Of a stretch of 64,000 bases of DNA, positions 8,709 through 17,626 are shown in pieces; position 1 is the stretch's first letter, and every line of letters starts with the position of its first letter. The notes under the pieces are model-generated. The model saw only the letters and a program-made list of their open reading frames with translations. It was not told where the DNA came from and did not search any database. The position numbers and the translations under genes were made by a program. Source of the DNA: Calothrix sp. PCC 7507. Its GTDB lineage: Bacteria > Cyanobacteriota > Cyanobacteriia > Cyanobacteriales > Nostocaceae. Location of the stretch: positions 3,656,001 to 3,720,000 of the forward strand of contig NC_019682.1 in assembly GCF_000316575.1 (NCBI RefSeq), given 5' to 3'.

Positions 8709-9361
8709 AAAAATTAACTATTAAAGCAGAAAAAAGTAACCCTGGAGACTTTGCTGATAAATTCAAAGTTCTTTTTAATCCTAATCAAGTGCAAATCGTC
8801 AAAACTGGCTGGAAAATGGAAAAATACGGGCCAGTTGCGTCTCAAGAATTAGCTCAACTCAGCCTTGATTTGTTCTTTGACACCACGCTGATGGGATTTC
8901 CACCTGAAAATGTCCAAAATTACACTCGCAAAATTTTTAGTTTAACTCAGCCTCGAATTGGCAAAAATCCCAAACGTCCCCCTCGATGTCAACTAATTTG
9001 GGGAACTATCTCTGGTAAAGATAGTGTGTTATTACCTGATGGTTTTTTAGAAACTATCACTAAAAAACTGACTCATTTTTTAGAAGATGGTACACCTGTA
9101 AGAGCAACGTTAAGCTGCACATTTAAAGAGTGGAAAGAACCAAGAAAAAAAGCAAAAATTGCTAATCCCATTGACGATCCTGTGAGAATCGTAAAACGAG
9201 GAGAAACCTTAAGTACTATTGCAACTGAAGAATATGGTGATCCTGCTCTGTGGCGGATAATTGCTGCGGAGAATAACTTGAATAATCCTCGTCAGTTAAA
9301 TCCAGGAATGGTTTTGACGATTCCTCCTTTACGGATTAATAGCCTGACTCAAAGGGGATAA
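8699..9361 (+). CDS. LysM-containing CIS tube/hub adaptor (Pvc7-like)
   Basis: 220 residues. The N-terminal ~150 residues (FKVLFNPNQVQIVKTGW, FFDTTLMG, GTPVRATLSCTFKEW) match the CIS-tube adaptor domain. The C-terminal ~55 residues form a LysM fold (VKRGETLSTIATEEYGDPALWRIIAAEN, PGMVLTIPP). In phage and eCIS this protein joins the spike hub to the tube; LysM here is structural rather than evidence of wall binding. It starts inside the previous gene with AGAGGT upstream. Confidence 0.9.
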   Translation: MALEKLTIKAEKSNPGDFADKFKVLFNPNQVQIVKTGWKMEKYGPVASQELAQLSLDLFFDTTLMGFPPENVQNYTRKIFSLTQPRIGKNPKRPPRCQLIWGTISGKDSVLLPDGFLETITKKLTHFLEDGTPVRATLSCTFKEWKEPRKKAKIANPIDDPVRIVKRGETLSTIATEEYGDPALWRIIAAENNLNNPRQLNPGMVLTIPPLRINSLTQRG

Positions 9362-9364
9362 ATC

Positions 9365-10429
9365 ATGCCAAATGACGCTTCCTTACTAAATCCTAATCTC
9401 AAAATTTTGATTCAAGGTAAATCTCTGGCTCCAGACATAGAAACTGATTTGATATCGGTTTTAGTATCTGAGGATTTGGAAGCTCCTAGTATGTTTGAGT
9501 TGCAATTAATTAGTTGGGACTTAGTAAAACAACAAATAACATGGGTAGATGACAAAATATTTGATGTTGGTAATGAAGTAGAAATTCAGATGGGATATGA
9601 ACAAGACCTGAAAACTGTGATGGTGGGAGAAATTACGGGATTAGAACCAGAATATACCCAGGATGCAACACCAATATTAGTAGTGCGTGGTCATGATTTA
9701 CGCCATCGTTTGTTGCGAGGTCGCCACACAAAATCTTTCCTGAAAATGAAGGATAGTGAGATTGTCAGTCAAGTGGCTAGAACTAGGGGACTAACACCAA
9801 AAGTCACCGATAGTAAAGTAAAAATAGAATATATTTTGCAGCATAATCAAACAGATTGGGAGTTTTTACAAGAGCGTGCTGGACGCATTGGTTATGAAGT
9901 TGTAGTAGATAATAAAACTCTTTATTTTCGTCCTCATGATAATACTAAGGCTAAAATTTTAACTTTAACTTATGGAGCAGATTTACAAGAATTCTCCCCC
10001 CGATTAAGCACTATGAATCAGATACAACAGTTAGAGGTGCGAGGGTGGATTCCCAAAGACAAGAAAGAGGTTATAAGTAAGGCGGCAGCAGGGAAAGAAG
10101 GCGGAACGATGGGAGGGTCTACTTCTGGTGCTAAAGCAGTCAAAAGAGCTTTTGGTGAATCAAATCATACGATTGTCAGTCAACCTGTATCGAGTAAAGC
10201 CGAAGCCGATCAAATGGCATTAGGACAATTTCAAGATAGGGCGATCGCTTACATTACTGGCGAAGGAAGTTGTCAAGGCAATACCAAGTTACGCGCTGGG
10301 AAAGTGATTGAAATCGCTGGACTTGGTAAAAGGTTTAGCGGTCTTTATTATCTCAGTAGTGTAGAACATTTATATTCACGCAGTCAGGGATATAAAACTT
10401 CATTTAATGTGAGGAGGAACGCCACATGA
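9365..10429 (+). CDS. Baseplate hub protein, gp27/late-control-D family (Pvc8 N-terminal half)
   Basis: 354 residues of the phage late control gene D/gp27 family: SVLVSEDLEAPSMFELQL near the N-terminus, GEITGLEPEY, VRGHDLRHRLLRGRHT, and the HNQTDWEFLQERAGRIGYEV signature of VgrG-like hubs. It forms the trimeric hub on which the spike sits. In many eCIS hub and spike are a single VgrG-like protein; here they are two genes overlapping by 4 bp, as in P2 and T4. Confidence 0.92.
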   Translation: MPNDASLLNPNLKILIQGKSLAPDIETDLISVLVSEDLEAPSMFELQLISWDLVKQQITWVDDKIFDVGNEVEIQMGYEQDLKTVMVGEITGLEPEYTQDATPILVVRGHDLRHRLLRGRHTKSFLKMKDSEIVSQVARTRGLTPKVTDSKVKIEYILQHNQTDWEFLQERAGRIGYEVVVDNKTLYFRPHDNTKAKILTLTYGADLQEFSPRLSTMNQIQQLEVRGWIPKDKKEVISKAAAGKEGGTMGGSTSGAKAVKRAFGESNHTIVSQPVSSKAEADQMALGQFQDRAIAYITGEGSCQGNTKLRAGKVIEIAGLGKRFSGLYYLSSVEHLYSRSQGYKTSFNVRRNAT

Positions 10430-11136
10430 ACGGATTAGAATTTTTGATGTCTAATAATCAGCAAAATCATCATTTTTATGGTGTCTCAGTTGGCATAGTT
10501 ACTAATAATAAAGACCCAGAGGGATTGGGACGAATTAAAGTCAAATTTCCTTGGCTTTCTGGAGAAGAGGAAAGTTATTGGGCAAGGGTTGTCAGCTTAA
10601 TGGCAGGAAATAATCGGGGTATTTATTTTTTACCAGAAGTTGATGACGAAGTTTTAGTTGCTTTTGAACAAGGTGATATGGCTTTTCCCTACATTTTAGG
10701 TACTTTGTGGAATGGGAAAGATAAACCGCCTGTGAAAAATGATGACGGTAAAAATAATCAACGAATGATTAAATCTCGCAGTGGTCACATGATTGTCTTA
10801 GATGATACTGACGGAGAAGAGAAAATTATTATTCAAGATAAAACTGGCAAAAATCAAATTGTGATTAATTCCAAAGAAAACACGATGAATATTAAAGTTG
10901 AAAAAGATTTAACTATTGAAACTAAAGGAAAAATTATTTTAAAAAGTAGTAATGATGATATCTCAATTGAATGTAAAAATCTCTCAATAAAAACTCAACA
11001 AAATTATAAATTAGAAGCAGGTGCAAATTGTAGCATTAAAGCTAAGGCTAAATATGAACTAGAAGCCAAATCTGGTTTAGGCATTAAATGTTCCGCTGGG
11101 GTGAAAGTAAATGATGGTGCATTGGAGGTGATGTAA
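10426..11136 (+). CDS. Spike protein, baseplate assembly protein V family
   Basis: 236 residues. Residues about 17-110 form the gpV/gp5 OB-fold (YGVSVGIVTNNKDPEGLGRIKVKFPW, VLVAFEQGDMAFPYILGTLWNG). The rest is an ATP-style beta-helix needle with repeating short strands (IEC, IKTQQ, LEAGANCSIKAKAKYELEAK). A strong GAGGAGG precedes the ATG, which overlaps the stop of the hub gene. With the hub it makes the equivalent of VgrG. The tip probably binds the PAAR-like protein encoded at 20092. Confidence 0.93.
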   Translation: MNGLEFLMSNNQQNHHFYGVSVGIVTNNKDPEGLGRIKVKFPWLSGEEESYWARVVSLMAGNNRGIYFLPEVDDEVLVAFEQGDMAFPYILGTLWNGKDKPPVKNDDGKNNQRMIKSRSGHMIVLDDTDGEEKIIIQDKTGKNQIVINSKENTMNIKVEKDLTIETKGKIILKSSNDDISIECKNLSIKTQQNYKLEAGANCSIKAKAKYELEAKSGLGIKCSAGVKVNDGALEVM

Positions 11137-11519
11137 TGGAAATTGATTTTTTAGGCGTAGGATGGACTTTACCTGTTGCACTTGAACAAGGTCAAATCAA
11201 GGTGGCATTTTATGAAGATAGTGTGCGTCAGTCGATTCAGATGATTCTTAGCACCGCTAAAGGAGAGCGGGTGATGCGTCCTGATTTTGGCTGTGATATT
11301 CACGAAAAGGTGTTTGCTTCTAATAGTTTAGGAACCATCGGACAAATTGTTAGTGATGTGCGGGATGCATTAATTGAATGGGAACCTCGCATTGATGTTT
11401 TAGATGTGGATACAATTTCTGATCCAAACGAACCAAATGTAATTTTAATTCAAGTAAATTATCAAGTCCGGACAACGAATAATATTTTTAATTTAGTATA
11501 TCCTTTCTATTTGCAGTAA
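11136..11519 (+). CDS. gp25-like baseplate wedge protein (Pvc9)
   Basis: 127 residues of the GPW/gp25 family: residues about 33-60 (SIQMILSTAKGERVMRPDFGCDIHE) carry the conserved RPxFG-type signature. It nucleates sheath assembly at the baseplate. The start ATG overlaps the stop of the spike gene by one base, and GGAGGTGATGTA gives a strong ribosome site. Confidence 0.95.
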   Translation: MEIDFLGVGWTLPVALEQGQIKVAFYEDSVRQSIQMILSTAKGERVMRPDFGCDIHEKVFASNSLGTIGQIVSDVRDALIEWEPRIDVLDVDTISDPNEPNVILIQVNYQVRTTNNIFNLVYPFYLQ

Positions 11520-11525
11520 TTTGTT

Positions 11526-14500
11526 ATGGCTTCTTTTACTCCCAAACCTCCCAAAATTGATCAACGCACTTATGAGAAGATTGTTGAACAAACTGAGACT
11601 TTAGTAAAACAATCTACCGACTGGAAACCTTCCCTTGATGGTAAAAAAGATGCAGGAGGGGCATTAATTCGCATTTTTGGTCGCATGGTAAAGTTGGTAA
11701 GCGATCGCCTCAACCAAGTCCCTGAGAAAAATTTCCTGGCTTTCCTGGATTTGCTTGGGGGACAACTCAAACCACCCCAGCCAGCGAAGGTTCCCTTAAC
11801 CTTTTATTTAGCAGCAGGAAGTCCCGTAGATGGGGTAGTTCCGGCTCATACGCAAATTGCTGCACCACCCAGCGAGGATTCGGACGAGGAAATCGTGTTT
11901 GAAACCACGCGGGAACTGATTGTGACAACAACGCAATTACAAGCAGTATTCCTGCGGGAACCAAGTCAGGATAAATATAGCGATCGCACTTTAGCCGCCA
12001 CAGGAGAAACAGATGAGGCTTTCTTCGCTTTTGTAGGCGATCGCTCTATTCCCCATTCTCTTTATCTCACTTGTCCCGAAATTTTTAACCTCCCAGAGTT
12101 AAAAAACTTCCAGCTGATTGTTACTACTGATAATGCTAATGAACTCCAAAAATTACCGCTTAATGTGTATTCTTGGGATGGGGATCAATGGCTAGCGCAA
12201 ACTTCCGGCAGAAATCCGATAAATGATCAATCTACTATTACTTTTAATTTTGCAAAGCTAGCTATTCCTACTGTTTCTGAAATTCAAGGAAAACCAGCAA
12301 AATGGTTGCAAGTCAAGCTAACTAATATATCCTCAAATTTACCTCAAATTACAAATCTTCAAGGACAAATAAAAGTTACACAATCTAATTTAATTCCTGA
12401 AGTTTGCTTATTTAATGCTACTCCTTTAGACCTCACCAAAGACTTTTATCCCTTTGGAGAACAACCAGAAATTAATGATACATTTTATATTGCGCTACAC
12501 GATGAATTTATTAAACCAAATACTACTATTACTATTGATATCAACTTAAGCTATAAACCTGTAAATATAAATAAGTTAAAAATTATCTGGGAAATTGGTA
12601 ACGGTCAAATATGGCAAGAAATAGCCGATAAAAATGATCCACTAAATTTATGGACGACAAAAGTCATTCAGTTTACCGAAGGAAATTCTATTCAAGCCAA
12701 ATTACAATTTCCTACTCAACAAAATATACCATCTCCTAGCACGGTGAATGGAGAAACTCGTTATTGGATTCGCGCTCGGATTACTGAAGGTAATTATGGG
12801 AAAGCCGCATATAATCGCACATATCCTATCTATAATGACTTGGCGGCTCTGAGAATAGCAGCAATAAAATCTGCAACAGAAATTGCCGTTGATACTGTGG
12901 ATTTATTTGAGAAGAATGATAAAGTTCGTCTGTTGCCGCTGACTGGTGGATTTCCCGAAGAAAATCAAATTACAGGAATCAGTACAACGGATAATAAGCT
13001 GACGCTAAAGACGGGAATTTTGAATGAAAATTTAAATTTAGCCATCGGCACTCGGATTATGCGTAAGTCAATTATCACGGAAACAATTCCGCAAACTTAC
13101 GATCCACCTGTGATTAAGTCATTAAAATTAAGCTATGAATTCACTATTACAGAAAAAGCTATCTATTGTGCTAATAATGATTTTAGATATTCCTATCCAG
13201 TAAGTTTTACGACCAAGTTAAAACAAGATGCTGCTATTGGGGATAAATCGCTGATTTTAGATGCAGTGCAAGGATTAACCATTGGTGAGTTCTTAACAAT
13301 TAACAGCGAAACCTATCAAATAGAAACGATTAATTCTGCTATAAATCAAGTTATTCTTACTGCAAAAATCACCAAAAGTTATACTAAAAATATTACTATT
13401 AATCGCTATTTTCGACCCTTCACCCCTACTATTGATCGGGAAGCAACACTCTATCTAGGATTTGATAAGTCCTTTGAAAATAAAACGGTGACTCTTTATG
13501 CACAGGTTGAACCACCATTACCAGATGAATTATCTGCTGAAGCTGCCAACTCCGAACCAATACCACCACAATCTACCAATTTAAATCGCTTGGTTTGGGA
13601 ATATTCGAGTCCTTTAGGTTGGCAATCATTGGGGGTGCAGGATGAAACTCAGGGATTTACTCAACGAGGTTTAATTCAATTTATTGCTCCCGTAGATTTC
13701 AGCGAGAGAGAAACTTTTGGTAAACAATTATATTGGTTACGAGTTCGTTGGCAAGGAGGTAATATTCGTGTTAAACCTCGCTTGCGTCGCTTTTCAACTA
13801 ATACCATTTGGGCAGTGCAAGCAATTAGTATTAGCGACGAAGTTTTAGGTTCAAGTAACTACGATCCCAATCAGGTTTTTATTGCCAATAATGCCCCGAT
13901 TTTAATCGGACAAAAGTTGGAAGTTCAAGAGGGACAAATTCCCACCCAATTAGAATCTCAAAGAATCAATGTAATTCAAGATGATTTAGGAGAAATTGAA
14001 GAAGTTTGGGTACTTTGGCAGGAAGTACCAGACTTTTATGCTTCTGGTGCGAGCGATCGCCATTATACTTTAGATCGACAAACAGGCGAAATCCGCTTTG
14101 GCAATGGACAAGCCGGGATGATTCCCCCCAGAGGACGCAATAATATACGACTGTCCTTTTATCGTACTGGTGGAGGTACAAAGGGCAATGTCGCCTCAGA
14201 AACCATTAGCGAACTAAAAACTACCATTCCCTACATCGATCGGGTAATTAACCTGGAAGCCGCAGCAGGTGGCGCACAACAGGAAACTTTAGATCGTCTC
14301 AAAGAACGCATACCCAAGCAACTACGTCACCGCGATCGCGCTGTCACTATTGAAGATTTTGCAGACTTGGCTTATGAAGCTTCCACAGATGTCGCCAGAG
14401 TCAAAGTCGTTTCACCAGATTTGCTCACAGCTAATTTTAGTCCATTGAATGAAAGAGTGTGGCTCGATCCGACGAAAGCAGATGTGTCATTTCAAGATGG

Positions 14501-15026
14501 TCTCGATCAAAAATTGCAGGGATTCAGCAATGACAGCGAAAGAAATAACTTTGCAACCATGATGCAGGCAATTAACCGCCGCGCAGGGCAAGTTAAGTTG
14601 ATTATTTTACCCCATAGTAGCGATCGCCAACCCATCCCTAGTTTAGCGTTGCTAGAGTTAGTCGAAACATACATCCGTTCCCGCTGTGAAGCAAGCATAG
14701 ATTTAGTAGTTACAGCGCCAACATGGCAAAAAGTCAGCGTCACCACGACAATAACCCCTATCACTCTAGAAGACGCAGATATAGTTAAAAACACTGTCAA
14801 ACAACGCTTAGAAGCCTTTCTTCATCCCCTAACTGGAGGTAAAGGGGAGGGGTGGCAATTTGGCCGCTACCCCCAAGAATCCGATTTTTATGCCATTATT
14901 CAATCGATTCCAGGAGTAGATCATGTGAATTCACTACAGGTACAGTTATCTGTAGCAGAAACAAACTTATCTCTTAGTGCTGATACTTTAATTTATTCTG
15001 GTAATCACACCGTTAATCTTCAATAA
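11526..15026 (+). CDS. Large baseplate wedge protein (Pvc11/gp6-like, baseplate J)
   Basis: 1166 residues, the largest gene of the cluster. The N-terminal ~80 residues and the C-terminal third carry the gp6/gpJ baseplate signature (YRTGGGTKGNVASETI, RERIP-like KERIPKQLRHRDRAVTIEDFADLA). The middle ~700 residues are beta-rich repeats of about 100-150 residues (for example DKVRLLPLTGGFPEEN and LTIGEFLTINSETY), typical of eCIS Pvc11. Several HIP1 octamers lie inside the gene, so it is native to a cyanobacterial genome. Confidence 0.92.
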   Translation: MASFTPKPPKIDQRTYEKIVEQTETLVKQSTDWKPSLDGKKDAGGALIRIFGRMVKLVSDRLNQVPEKNFLAFLDLLGGQLKPPQPAKVPLTFYLAAGSPVDGVVPAHTQIAAPPSEDSDEEIVFETTRELIVTTTQLQAVFLREPSQDKYSDRTLAATGETDEAFFAFVGDRSIPHSLYLTCPEIFNLPELKNFQLIVTTDNANELQKLPLNVYSWDGDQWLAQTSGRNPINDQSTITFNFAKLAIPTVSEIQGKPAKWLQVKLTNISSNLPQITNLQGQIKVTQSNLIPEVCLFNATPLDLTKDFYPFGEQPEINDTFYIALHDEFIKPNTTITIDINLSYKPVNINKLKIIWEIGNGQIWQEIADKNDPLNLWTTKVIQFTEGNSIQAKLQFPTQQNIPSPSTVNGETRYWIRARITEGNYGKAAYNRTYPIYNDLAALRIAAIKSATEIAVDTVDLFEKNDKVRLLPLTGGFPEENQITGISTTDNKLTLKTGILNENLNLAIGTRIMRKSIITETIPQTYDPPVIKSLKLSYEFTITEKAIYCANNDFRYSYPVSFTTKLKQDAAIGDKSLILDAVQGLTIGEFLTINSETYQIETINSAINQVILTAKITKSYTKNITINRYFRPFTPTIDREATLYLGFDKSFENKTVTLYAQVEPPLPDELSAEAANSEPIPPQSTNLNRLVWEYSSPLGWQSLGVQDETQGFTQRGLIQFIAPVDFSERETFGKQLYWLRVRWQGGNIRVKPRLRRFSTNTIWAVQAISISDEVLGSSNYDPNQVFIANNAPILIGQKLEVQEGQIPTQLESQRINVIQDDLGEIEEVWVLWQEVPDFYASGASDRHYTLDRQTGEIRFGNGQAGMIPPRGRNNIRLSFYRTGGGTKGNVASETISELKTTIPYIDRVINLEAAAGGAQQETLDRLKERIPKQLRHRDRAVTIEDFADLAYEASTDVARVKVVSPDLLTANFSPLNERVWLDPTKADVSFQDGLDQKLQGFSNDSERNNFATMMQAINRRAGQVKLIILPHSSDRQPIPSLALLELVETYIRSRCEASIDLVVTAPTWQKVSVTTTITPITLEDADIVKNTVKQRLEAFLHPLTGGKGEGWQFGRYPQESDFYAIIQSIPGVDHVNSLQVQLSVAETNLSLSADTLIYSGNHTVNLQ

Positions 15027-15063
15027 ATTTTAAATTGCTAATTTTAAATGTCTAGGACAAAAC

Positions 15064-16008
15064 ATGACTTTACCTTTACCTAATCTCGACGATCGCACTT
15101 ATGCAAACATAGTAGAGGAAGCAATTTCCCAAATTCCTATTGAATATCCGGAATGGACAGATCATAATCCCACAGATACAGGAATTATTCTGATTGAATT
15201 GTTGGCATGGTTAACAGAAATGACTCTTTATCGGGTGAATCAAATTCCTGATGAGAATTATGCTAGTTTTGTGAGTTTACTTAAAGGAGAGCAGTGGAAT
15301 TTACCAATCGAAGACAGACAAAAAGGTTTGCAATTAGAAATTCAGCAGACTTTATTGGAATTACGCAAGATTTATCGCGCCATTACCCCAGAAGACTTTG
15401 AAAAATTGGTACTGGTTGATTGGAATCAAGCAAAAGAGTTTGATGGCTTAAAAATTGCCAGAGTTAAATGTTTAGCACAACGCAATTTAGCTAGTTTAGA
15501 TGCAAAGACTTTTGCTAAATCACATATTAGTTTAGTAGTTATCCCTAAAAGCAATAATCAAGTCAAGAAAGGAGAGAACATCTATCAAAATTTATTGAAT
15601 TTTCTCGATGATCGACGACTTTTAACTACTCGCCTGCATATCGTAGAACCTGAGTATGTACCTGTAAGCTTAGAAGCAGAAATAGTTCTGGAAGATGGCG
15701 CACAAGCAGAAGTTGTCAAAGAACAGATCAAAACAGAAGTCGAGATGTTTTTTGCACCCCTGCAATCTGGTAAATATTGGCAGGGTAAAGGATGGCCGTT
15801 TGGTAGAAGTATTTATTTATCCGAATTATATAAGTTATTAGATGACTTGGCAGGTGTAGATTATGTTGAAAGTCTGCTAATTAAAGATAAAAATAAAGTC
15901 GTACAACCTGAAATTCATTTAGCAGCTAATCAGTTAGCTAGTATCAATATTACAAATAGTAAATTTACAATATTAGTAGAAGTTGGCAATGAACTCAAAA
16001 GAATCTGA
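15064..16008 (+). CDS. Second baseplate J-like wedge protein
   Basis: 314 residues. Residues 1-85 repeat the N-terminal wedge segment of the previous gene (LDDRTYANIVEEAISQIPI, HNPTDTGIILIELLAWLTEM, YRVNQIPDENYASF), and residues 200-300 repeat the terminal J-domain (PVSLEAEIVLEDGAQAEVVK, VDYVESLLI). It lacks the long central insert, so it looks like a compact paralogue, in keeping with gp6-gp53-gp7-like wedge heteromers. It overlaps the next gene by about 20 bp. Confidence 0.88.
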   Translation: MTLPLPNLDDRTYANIVEEAISQIPIEYPEWTDHNPTDTGIILIELLAWLTEMTLYRVNQIPDENYASFVSLLKGEQWNLPIEDRQKGLQLEIQQTLLELRKIYRAITPEDFEKLVLVDWNQAKEFDGLKIARVKCLAQRNLASLDAKTFAKSHISLVVIPKSNNQVKKGENIYQNLLNFLDDRRLLTTRLHIVEPEYVPVSLEAEIVLEDGAQAEVVKEQIKTEVEMFFAPLQSGKYWQGKGWPFGRSIYLSELYKLLDDLAGVDYVESLLIKDKNKVVQPEIHLAANQLASINITNSKFTILVEVGNELKRI

Positions 16009-17602
16009 ATCGATTAGTAGCTATCAACAATACCTGCCGGTAATTCTACAACAAGATGCCTTTATCGGTCAGTTATTGCTGGCATTTGAAAAGATTCTCA
16101 GTGGTTTAAAAGAAACCCCTAACATAGATAAAATTATTACAGCCGAGTCTCAAAGTTCACCAGGATTGGAAGCAATAATTGATAATATTCATATCTATTT
16201 CAATCCGCAAGAAACACCAGAGGACTTTTTGCCTTGGTTGGCAGGTTGGGTAGCTTTGAGTTTGCGAGATGATTGGAAAGTAGAAGTTAAAAGAGAATTT
16301 ATTCAACAAATTGTTCAGCTATATCGCTTGCGAGGAACCAAAGAAGGATTAAGAAAAATTTTGAGTCTTTATCTAGAAAAATCAGGATTTGGGAAAACGG
16401 TTGATATCTTTGATCAATTTGATAATTTTCCTAATTATTTTCAAGTTCAACTAACTTTAACAGACCGCGATCCTGATAAGTATTGGCGACAGGCTAAAAT
16501 TGCTAAAGCAATTATCGATCGAGAAAAACCAGCACATACATTTTATACCCTAAAAATTCTTGTGCCGACGATGCAGCTAACTAAGCGATCGCAGGTTCTT
16601 GATCCTCTTATTTTCAAATTATTTGCACCGATCCAGAATCAAAAATTCGCCATAGAAGCCACAATTACTCCCAATGACATTAATAGTAGTCAAATTAATC
16701 AGTTAGCAAAACAATTACTTGTTCAATTTCAAGGAAACTCAAAATCTATTACACCCTCTTCACAGACAATCACTGTAAACAATCAATCTTTTTCTGTGAG
16801 ACAAAGTTTGAATTATCAGCATTTGCAGGATAATTTGTCGGGTTTAAATGTCACTTTGTCAAATCGTAATGATAAGATTTTGGTGGGAAATTTGACAATA
16901 AAAATTTATTTTTACATTAATGACAAGGAATATAATAATACAGTGCTAGAGCAAGCTATAAATTTATCACCAGTCCTCAAAATTTGTCTTAAAAACAAGG
17001 CAGGAGAAATTATTGGAGGAAATACAATTGTGAAAAAAGCTATTCAACCAAACCAATCAGAGATGAAGATTACAGAATCTATATGGACTAAACCTTATAG
17101 TTTTCGACTGTTTGAACCACCCAAAATTCAAGAATTAAAACCTAAGATAATTGCGATTCTGGAAAAAATAGAACTTGAGGCGATCGTTGAGATAACGGAA
17201 CCTAACCCAATCAAACCAGACGACTTGCTTAACAAAATTACAGTCCGCCTGCAAGACGATGTTTCTGAATATCATTTATTAACGCCAGAAACTACCATAG
17301 AAAATAATAAAATTATAATCAAACGCACCCTCTATTATCAGCAATTTACCCAAACTATAGATAAATTAGAAGTGACAATCAAAAATCTCAACAATGTTAA
17401 GGTTGCTGGTAAAGTAATTGTCCAAGCATATTTAACGATTAATCAACGTTCATCTGCTTATAAATTATTAGAACGGGACTTCAATTTAGCAGATGTTCCT
17501 CCCTATAATATTTTACAAATCTGCCGTAAGGCTGGGAAGGTAGAAGAGAGTGGAGGAAATACAATTCTCGGCACTACTACTCAATCATTGAGCAAAAAAT
17601 AA
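15989..17602 (+). CDS. gpI-like tail/baseplate protein with duplicated C-terminal beta module
   Basis: About 537 residues from ATG 15989 (a TTG at 15983 is also in frame). Residues 10-190 are a phage tail protein I-like domain (YLPVILQQDAFIGQLLLAFEKIL, NPQETPEDFLPWLAGWVALS, YRLRGTKEGLRKIL). Residues about 205-345 and 370-530 are two copies of a beta module, each ending ICxKxGxxxGGNTI-like. Such additions probably display outward from the baseplate and may bind the fibre encoded next. Confidence 0.87.
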   Translation: MNSKESESISSYQQYLPVILQQDAFIGQLLLAFEKILSGLKETPNIDKIITAESQSSPGLEAIIDNIHIYFNPQETPEDFLPWLAGWVALSLRDDWKVEVKREFIQQIVQLYRLRGTKEGLRKILSLYLEKSGFGKTVDIFDQFDNFPNYFQVQLTLTDRDPDKYWRQAKIAKAIIDREKPAHTFYTLKILVPTMQLTKRSQVLDPLIFKLFAPIQNQKFAIEATITPNDINSSQINQLAKQLLVQFQGNSKSITPSSQTITVNNQSFSVRQSLNYQHLQDNLSGLNVTLSNRNDKILVGNLTIKIYFYINDKEYNNTVLEQAINLSPVLKICLKNKAGEIIGGNTIVKKAIQPNQSEMKITESIWTKPYSFRLFEPPKIQELKPKIIAILEKIELEAIVEITEPNPIKPDDLLNKITVRLQDDVSEYHLLTPETTIENNKIIIKRTLYYQQFTQTIDKLEVTIKNLNNVKVAGKVIVQAYLTINQRSSAYKLLERDFNLADVPPYNILQICRKAGKVEESGGNTILGTTTQSLSKK

Positions 17603-17626
17603 GAAGAAAAAACCAGGAGAAAAATA

